From Clostridiales bacterium UBA1389 (lineage in GTDB: Bacteria > Bacillota > Clostridia > Oscillospirales > CAG-382): a DNA stretch of 10,056 nt. The position numbers and the translations under genes are program-made. The stretch lies in the NCBI GenBank assembly GCA_002305335.1, contig DBQR01000019.1:64139-74194 (forward strand). Direction: 5' to 3'. The stretch's first letter is position 1. Every line of letters begins with the position of its first letter. Of this stretch, positions 6,482-10,056 are shown piece by piece. The notes beneath the pieces were generated by a model. The model searched no databases. It was not told where the DNA came from and worked only from the letters and a program-made list of their open reading frames with translations.

Positions 6482-7414
6482 ATGGCAGGAATATATAAAT
6501 CCATTGACCGGCTTATAGGCAGGACACCTCTCCTTGAGCTTGGCAATTATGAAAAAAAGCATAATCTTAACGCCGCACTGGTGGCAAAGCTGGAATATTT
6601 CAACCCCGCCGGAAGCGTTAAGGACAGAATCGCAAAGGCCATGATCGACGACGCCGAAGCCAGGGGCTTATTGAAAGATGGCTCGGTCATCATCGAACCC
6701 ACCAGCGGCAATACCGGCATAGGGCTTGCCTCGGTTGCCGCCGCAAGGGGTTACCGGCTTATAATAACAATGCCCGAAACCATGTCGGTGGAACGCCGCA
6801 GTCTGCTTAAGGCCTACGGTGCCGAAATCGTGCTTACCGAAGGCCCCAAGGGAATGAAGGGAGCGATTGCAAAGGCAAGCGAATTAGCTGCCGAAATCCC
6901 AAACAGCTTTTTACCCGGTCAGTTTACCAACCCCGCCAACCCCGAAATCCACCGTAGGGAAACCGGTCCCGAAATCTGGACCGATACCGAAGGAAAGGTT
7001 GACATTTTCGTTTCCGGCGTGGGTACCGGCGGTACCGTGACCGGAGTGGGGGAATATCTTAAAAGCAAAAATCCGGAAATAAAGGTGGTGGCTGTAGAGC
7101 CCGCCGCTTCCCCCGTCCTTTCGGGGGGAAACCCGGGGTCCCACAAGATTCAGGGAATAGGAGCGGGTTTTGTCCCCCAGGTTCTGAATACCCAAATTAT
7201 TGATGAAATAATAACCGTCGAAAACGATGACGCCTTCAGAACCAGCCGGGAAGTGGGAAAAACCGAAGGTCTGCTGGTGGGAATCTCCTCCGGGGCAGCC
7301 CTTTGGGCGGCGACCCAACTTGCCAAGCGCCCCGAAAACCAGGGCAAAACGATTGTGGCAGTTTTACCCGATACTGGCGAAAGATATTTATCAACCCCTT
7401 TATTTTCGGAATAA
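6482..7414 (+). CDS. cysK: Cysteine synthase (O-acetylserine sulfhydrylase)
   Basis: This 310-residue fold type II PLP enzyme forms L-cysteine and acetate from O-acetyl-L-serine and sulfide. NPAGSVKDR contains the PLP lysine K47; PTSGNTG (73-79) binds the substrate carboxylate; GTGGT (181-185) holds the PLP phosphate; GISSGAA (267-273) and PDTGERYLST (296-305) complete the family pattern. The length equals that of typical CysK, without the CBS-domain tail of cystathionine beta-synthase. GAAAGGAG at 6465-6472, nine bases before the ATG, fixes the start. It follows metY by 36 bp with no terminator, so it is probably co-transcribed. It supplies the cysteine used by the desulfurase encoded next. 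No cysE (serine acetyltransferase) is present in the window. Confidence 0.95.
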   Translation: MAGIYKSIDRLIGRTPLLELGNYEKKHNLNAALVAKLEYFNPAGSVKDRIAKAMIDDAEARGLLKDGSVIIEPTSGNTGIGLASVAAARGYRLIITMPETMSVERRSLLKAYGAEIVLTEGPKGMKGAIAKASELAAEIPNSFLPGQFTNPANPEIHRRETGPEIWTDTEGKVDIFVSGVGTGGTVTGVGEYLKSKNPEIKVVAVEPAASPVLSGGNPGSHKIQGIGAGFVPQVLNTQIIDEIITVENDDAFRTSREVGKTEGLLVGISSGAALWAATQLAKRPENQGKTIVAVLPDTGERYLSTPLFSE

Positions 7415-7427
7415 TTTGTGGTATAAT
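7399..7427 (+). promoter_or_regulatory. Possible internal promoter for nifS-iscU-nadA
   Basis: TATAAT (7422-7427) with TGG before it (7419-7421) is a good extended -10. The -35 at 17 bp (TTTATT, 7399-7404) is weak and lies in the last codons of cysK. This could add transcription of the Fe-S part independently of the metY promoter. Confidence 0.5.
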
Positions 7428-7451
7428 ATAAAAAACACAAAAATATTCTGG

Positions 7452-7474
7452 TTTCGGCGGCAATACCGCCGGGA
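7452..7474 (+). other. GC-rich hairpin in the nifS leader
   Basis: CGGCGG (7455-7460) and CCGCCG (7466-7471) form a perfect stem around CAATA. Two T-G wobbles and a T-A pair extend it to nine pairs. No T run follows on either strand, so it is not a terminator. It hides part of GGGAAAG (7471-7477), the only Shine-Dalgarno-like stretch before the nifS start. Confidence 0.5.
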
Positions 7475-7485
7475 AAGCGCAAAAA

Positions 7486-8673
7486 ATGAAAGTCTATGTA
7501 GATAATGCGGCTACCACCAAATTAAGCGAAGCCGCAAAACAGGCAATGCTGCCTTATTTCGATATATATTACGGCAACCCCTCCTCACTGTATTCGGCAG
7601 GACAGGAAGCGGCCACCGCCCTAAACAGGGCAAGGCAGATTATCGCCGACAATATCGGCTGCGAGGCACGGGAAATATACTTTACCTCCGGCGGAAGCGA
7701 GGCGGATAATCAGGCTATAATCTCCGCTTCCCAAATCGGACTGAGGCAGAACAAAAAGCATATTATATCCACCGCCTTTGAACATCATGCCGTTCTTCAT
7801 ACACTGAACAAGCTTAAAAAGCAGGGCTTTGAAATAACCCTGCTTGACGTGCATGAAAACGGCATAGTCCGTCCCGGGGAGGTGGAGGCGGCCATCCGCC
7901 CCGACACCTGCCTTGTTACCGTTATGTACGCCAACAACGAGATAGGCACCATTCAACCTATTGCCGAAATCGGCGAGATATGCAGGAAAAAAGGCGTTAT
8001 CTTCCACACCGACGGGGTGCAGGCGGCGGGGCATATCCATATCGACGTCAAAAAGCAGAATATAGATATGCTATCAATTTCCGCCCATAAGTTCCACGGA
8101 CCCAAAGGGGTGGGGGCGTTGTACGCCCGAAGGGGAATACTCCTTTCAAACCTTATCGAGGGGGGAGCCCAGGAACGGGGAAAGCGGGGGGGTACCGAAA
8201 ACGTACCGGGCATAGTGGGAATGGCGGCTGCCCTTGAGAAAGCCTGCTTGCAAATCGACGAAAATTCCAAAAAGCTTACCGCTTTGCGGGACAAGATAAT
8301 CGACGGGCTGCTTAAAATACCCCATTCCATATTAAACGGGGACAGAAACAGCCGACTCCCCGGAAACGCAAATATCTGCTTTGAGGGGATCGAAGGGGAA
8401 TCGTTGCTGCTATACCTTGACGCCAAAGGGATAATGGCATCCTCGGGCTCGGCCTGCACCTCCGGCTCCCTTGACCCCAGCCATGTCCTCCTTGCCATCG
8501 GGCGTCCCCATGAAATCGCCCACGGCTCGTTAAGGATAACTTTAAGTGAATTCAACACCGACGAAGAAGCCGAATATATTATCAAAAAAGTGGCAGAAGT
8601 CGTCGACCAGTTAAGAAATATGTCCCCCGTGTGGAGGGATCTGAAAGAAGGTAAAAAAGAACATGTTATATAG
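7486..8673 (+). CDS. nifS: Cysteine desulfurase, NifS/IscS type
   Basis: This 395-residue class V aminotransferase-fold PLP enzyme removes sulfur from L-cysteine, giving alanine and an enzyme persulfide used for Fe-S clusters. It starts MKVYVDNAATT, as the family does. Conserved parts are EHHAVLHT (H100), HTDGVQA (D176, Q179), SISAHKFHGPKG with the PLP lysine K202, and SSGSACTSGSLDPSHVL with the catalytic cysteine C324 on the long class I (IscS/NifS) loop, which SufS lacks. It overlaps the iscU start by 11 bases, indicating a NifS-IscU donor-scaffold pair. The ribosome site is weak and lies in a hairpin. The name iscS would be equally valid; nifS is used because the partner is of the short NifU-like type common in Clostridia. 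Confidence 0.95.
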   Translation: MKVYVDNAATTKLSEAAKQAMLPYFDIYYGNPSSLYSAGQEAATALNRARQIIADNIGCEAREIYFTSGGSEADNQAIISASQIGLRQNKKHIISTAFEHHAVLHTLNKLKKQGFEITLLDVHENGIVRPGEVEAAIRPDTCLVTVMYANNEIGTIQPIAEIGEICRKKGVIFHTDGVQAAGHIHIDVKKQNIDMLSISAHKFHGPKGVGALYARRGILLSNLIEGGAQERGKRGGTENVPGIVGMAAALEKACLQIDENSKKLTALRDKIIDGLLKIPHSILNGDRNSRLPGNANICFEGIEGESLLLYLDAKGIMASSGSACTSGSLDPSHVLLAIGRPHEIAHGSLRITLSEFNTDEEAEYIIKKVAEVVDQLRNMSPVWRDLKEGKKEHVI

Positions 8674-9103
8674 CGAAAAGGTAATGGACCACTTCATGCG
8701 TCCTCGGAATGTGGGAATAATCGAAGACGCCGACGGCGTTGGGGAAGTGGGCAACGCCAAATGCGGGGATATAATGAAGATATATCTTAAAATAGATAAC
8801 GACATTATAACCGACGTAAAATTCGAAACCTTCGGCTGCGGTTCAGCCATCGCGTCAAGTTCCATGGCAACCGAAATGATTAAGGGAAAGCCCATTTCCG
8901 AAGCGCTCACCCTTACCAACAAAGCCGTCGCCGAAGCCCTTGACGGTCTTCCCCCCCATAAAATTCACTGTTCGGTGCTTGCCGAGGAGGCGGTTAAGGC
9001 CGCCATCGAAGATTATTACAAAAGGTACGGCATAGATTACGACAAAAGCAAATTCCCCAGCTGCGAAAGCTGCGAATACTGTTCGGAGGGTAAATGCAAA
9101 TGA
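8663..9103 (+). CDS. iscU: Fe-S cluster scaffold, IscU/NifU N-terminal type
   Basis: This 146-residue scaffold receives persulfide sulfur from the desulfurase and builds 2Fe-2S or 4Fe-4S clusters. The three ligand cysteines are present: GNAKCGD (C34, with D36), FGCGSAIASSS (C59) and HC (H102-C103). The chaperone-binding LPPVK motif of E. coli IscU appears as LPPHK (96-100). Residues 122-146 are a tail beyond the usual core with C134, C137, C140 and C145 in a C-x2-C-x2-C-x4-C pattern. The C-terminal NifU thioredoxin-like domain is absent. AAGAAGG at 8645-8651 serves as ribosome site inside nifS. It overlaps nifS by 11 bases and nadA by four. Confidence 0.94.
   Translation: MLYSEKVMDHFMRPRNVGIIEDADGVGEVGNAKCGDIMKIYLKIDNDIITDVKFETFGCGSAIASSSMATEMIKGKPISEALTLTNKAVAEALDGLPPHKIHCSVLAEEAVKAAIEDYYKRYGIDYDKSKFPSCESCEYCSEGKCK
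9085..9090 (+). promoter_or_regulatory. Ribosome binding site deciding the nadA start
   Basis: GGAGGG lies nine bases before the ATG at 9100 but only three before the in-frame ATG at 9094. Normal spacing therefore favours 9100, which also forms an ATGA overlap with the iscU stop. Confidence 0.7.
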
Positions 9104-10017
9104 CAGTAAGCCAGATGCAGGAGGAGATTGTCCGCCTTAAAAGGGAAAAGGACATCTGCATACTCGCCCACTCCTACCAGACACGGGATATTGTGGAGAT
9201 AGCCGATTTTTCCGGGGATTCCTTCGGTTTAAGCCGGAAGGCGGCTGAGGTCCCCCAGAATACCGTGCTTATGTGCGGCGTCCGGTTCATGGCGGAAACG
9301 GTGAAAATTTTATCCCCCCGGAAGCGGGTTTTCCTGTCTCACCGGGACGCCGGCTGCCCCATGGCCGACCAGATTGACAGGGATCTGGTGTTTCAACTGA
9401 AGGAAAAGAATCCCGGCTATGCGGTGGTCTGCTATATCAACACCACCGCCGACACCAAAACGGTCTGCGATGTCTGTGTCACCTCCTCATCGGCGGTTAA
9501 GATAATATCGAAAATGAACCAGAAGGATATTATCTTTATCCCCGACTGCAATTTAGGCGCCTATGTGGCAAAGAAGGTGCCGGAAAAAAACATTATGCTG
9601 GTCCGGGGGGGCTGCCCCACCCACCTTCGCATAACCCCGAGGGATGTCACGCGGATGAGGGAACTCTACCCCGACGCGCTGGTGCTGGTCCACCCCGAAT
9701 GTCTGCCTTCGGTGGTGGAGATGGCGGACTATGTGGGTTCCACCACCGGCATTATGGATTATGCCAAAAAAAGCGACAACAGGGAATTCATCATCGGCAC
9801 CGAAAACAGCATAGTCCAGCACCTCCAGTTTGACTGCCCCGAAAAGCGGTTTTACCCCCTTTCCAAGGACACCGTCTGTCACAATATGAGATTGACCACC
9901 TTGTCTGATGTGTATAACTTCGTTAAGACCAAAGCGGGCGAGGAAATAACCCTTGACGAACAAACAATTGCCGATTCCCGCCGCTGTATCGATGAAATGC
10001 TTAAATTGGGTGCATAA
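9100..10017 (+). CDS. nadA: Quinolinate synthase
   Basis: NadA condenses iminoaspartate with dihydroxyacetone phosphate to give quinolinate, the pyridine precursor of NAD. It is an oxygen-sensitive 4Fe-4S enzyme. With the 9100 start it has 305 residues, close to short NadA proteins such as that of Thermotoga. The three cluster ligands are recognisable by context and spacing: C86 in DAGCPMADQ, C172 in RGGCPTH and C260 in VCHNMRLTTL. LAHSYQ near the start, FMAETVKIL, INTTADTKTVCDVCVTSS and HPEC (C201) are further family motifs. A start at 9094 would add two residues. Translation is coupled to iscU by an ATGA overlap, placing a cluster-requiring enzyme directly after its likely cluster source. 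nadB and nadC are not in the window, and a terminator follows. Confidence 0.95.
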   Translation: MTVSQMQEEIVRLKREKDICILAHSYQTRDIVEIADFSGDSFGLSRKAAEVPQNTVLMCGVRFMAETVKILSPRKRVFLSHRDAGCPMADQIDRDLVFQLKEKNPGYAVVCYINTTADTKTVCDVCVTSSSAVKIISKMNQKDIIFIPDCNLGAYVAKKVPEKNIMLVRGGCPTHLRITPRDVTRMRELYPDALVLVHPECLPSVVEMADYVGSTTGIMDYAKKSDNREFIIGTENSIVQHLQFDCPEKRFYPLSKDTVCHNMRLTTLSDVYNFVKTKAGEEITLDEQTIADSRRCIDEMLKLGA

Positions 10018-10023
10018 TACGAC

Positions 10024-10056
10024 AAAAGGAAACATAAACCGTTTCCTTTTTATTTT
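10024..10056 (+). terminator. Rho-independent terminator after nadA
   Basis: AAAAGGAAAC (10024-10033) and GTTTCCTTTT (10041-10050) form a perfect 10-bp stem around a seven-base loop, followed by TATTTT up to the window edge. It starts six bases after the nadA stop codon and ends the sulfur/Fe-S unit. The flanking A and T runs mean it could also act on an opposite-strand transcript arriving from outside the window. Confidence 0.93.

Noticed and set aside
7452..7474. Hairpin before nifS as a terminator
   Set aside because: No T run follows the stem on either strand.
7953..8585. Minus-strand reading frame of 210 codons inside nifS
   Set aside because: It is opposite the conserved PLP and catalytic cysteine motifs of nifS and has no family features of its own.
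9094..9099. ATG at 9094 as the nadA start
   Set aside because: It is only three bases from GGAGGG; the ATG at 9100 has normal spacing and an ATGA overlap.

Overview
The window looks like chromosomal DNA of an anaerobic Bacillota, most likely class Clostridia. The signs are: consensus sigma-A promoters (TTGACA or close, 17-bp spacer, TATAAT-like with TG extension); strong AGGAGG-type ribosome sites; U-tailed hairpin terminators; chromate transporter encoded as two half-length genes; a short NifU-N/IscU-type scaffold beside NifS; and a surface lipoprotein with an acidic Ser-rich linker. The family or genus cannot be read from the sequence. All nine genes lie on the + strand. I see no tRNA, rRNA, CRISPR, IS element or phage gene.

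Region 1 (1-194) is a gene-free gap. It holds the terminator of an unseen upstream gene (44-75) and an extended -10 promoter (138-166) for what follows.

Region 2 (195-4569) is a three-gene unit: two overlapping half-size CHR-family (chromate transporter) genes, then a 1050-residue lipoprotein, closed by a strong terminator. The lipoprotein has a lipobox, an E/S/D linker coded by 12-bp repeats, three discoidin-like beta domains, a DUF4855 domain that is probably a glycoside-hydrolase-like barrel, and a C-terminal cadherin/Ig-like domain. Its function is unknown. Its place behind chromate transporters is the most unexplained part of the window.

Region 3 (4579-10056) is a sulfur and Fe-S locus. 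It holds an Rrf2/IscR-type regulator with three clustered cysteines, O-acetylhomoserine sulfhydrylase (MetY), cysteine synthase (CysK), cysteine desulfurase (NifS/IscS type), an IscU-type scaffold with a Cys-rich tail, and quinolinate synthase (NadA), a 4Fe-4S enzyme. A terminator directly after nadA ends the unit. The order follows the flow of sulfur: sulfide to homocysteine and cysteine, cysteine to persulfide, persulfide to Fe-S cluster, cluster to a client enzyme. The last three genes overlap and are probably translationally coupled. The rrf2 and metY promoters each carry an imperfect dyad over or next to the -10, which fits control by the Rrf2 protein. A weaker internal promoter and a GC-rich hairpin precede nifS. 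No nadB, nadC, cysE or hsc chaperone gene is in the window.

Most of this is conventional metabolism in an unusual arrangement. The best candidates for something undescribed are the DUF4855 lipoprotein and its transporter partners, and the regulator-to-NadA sulfur relay locus.
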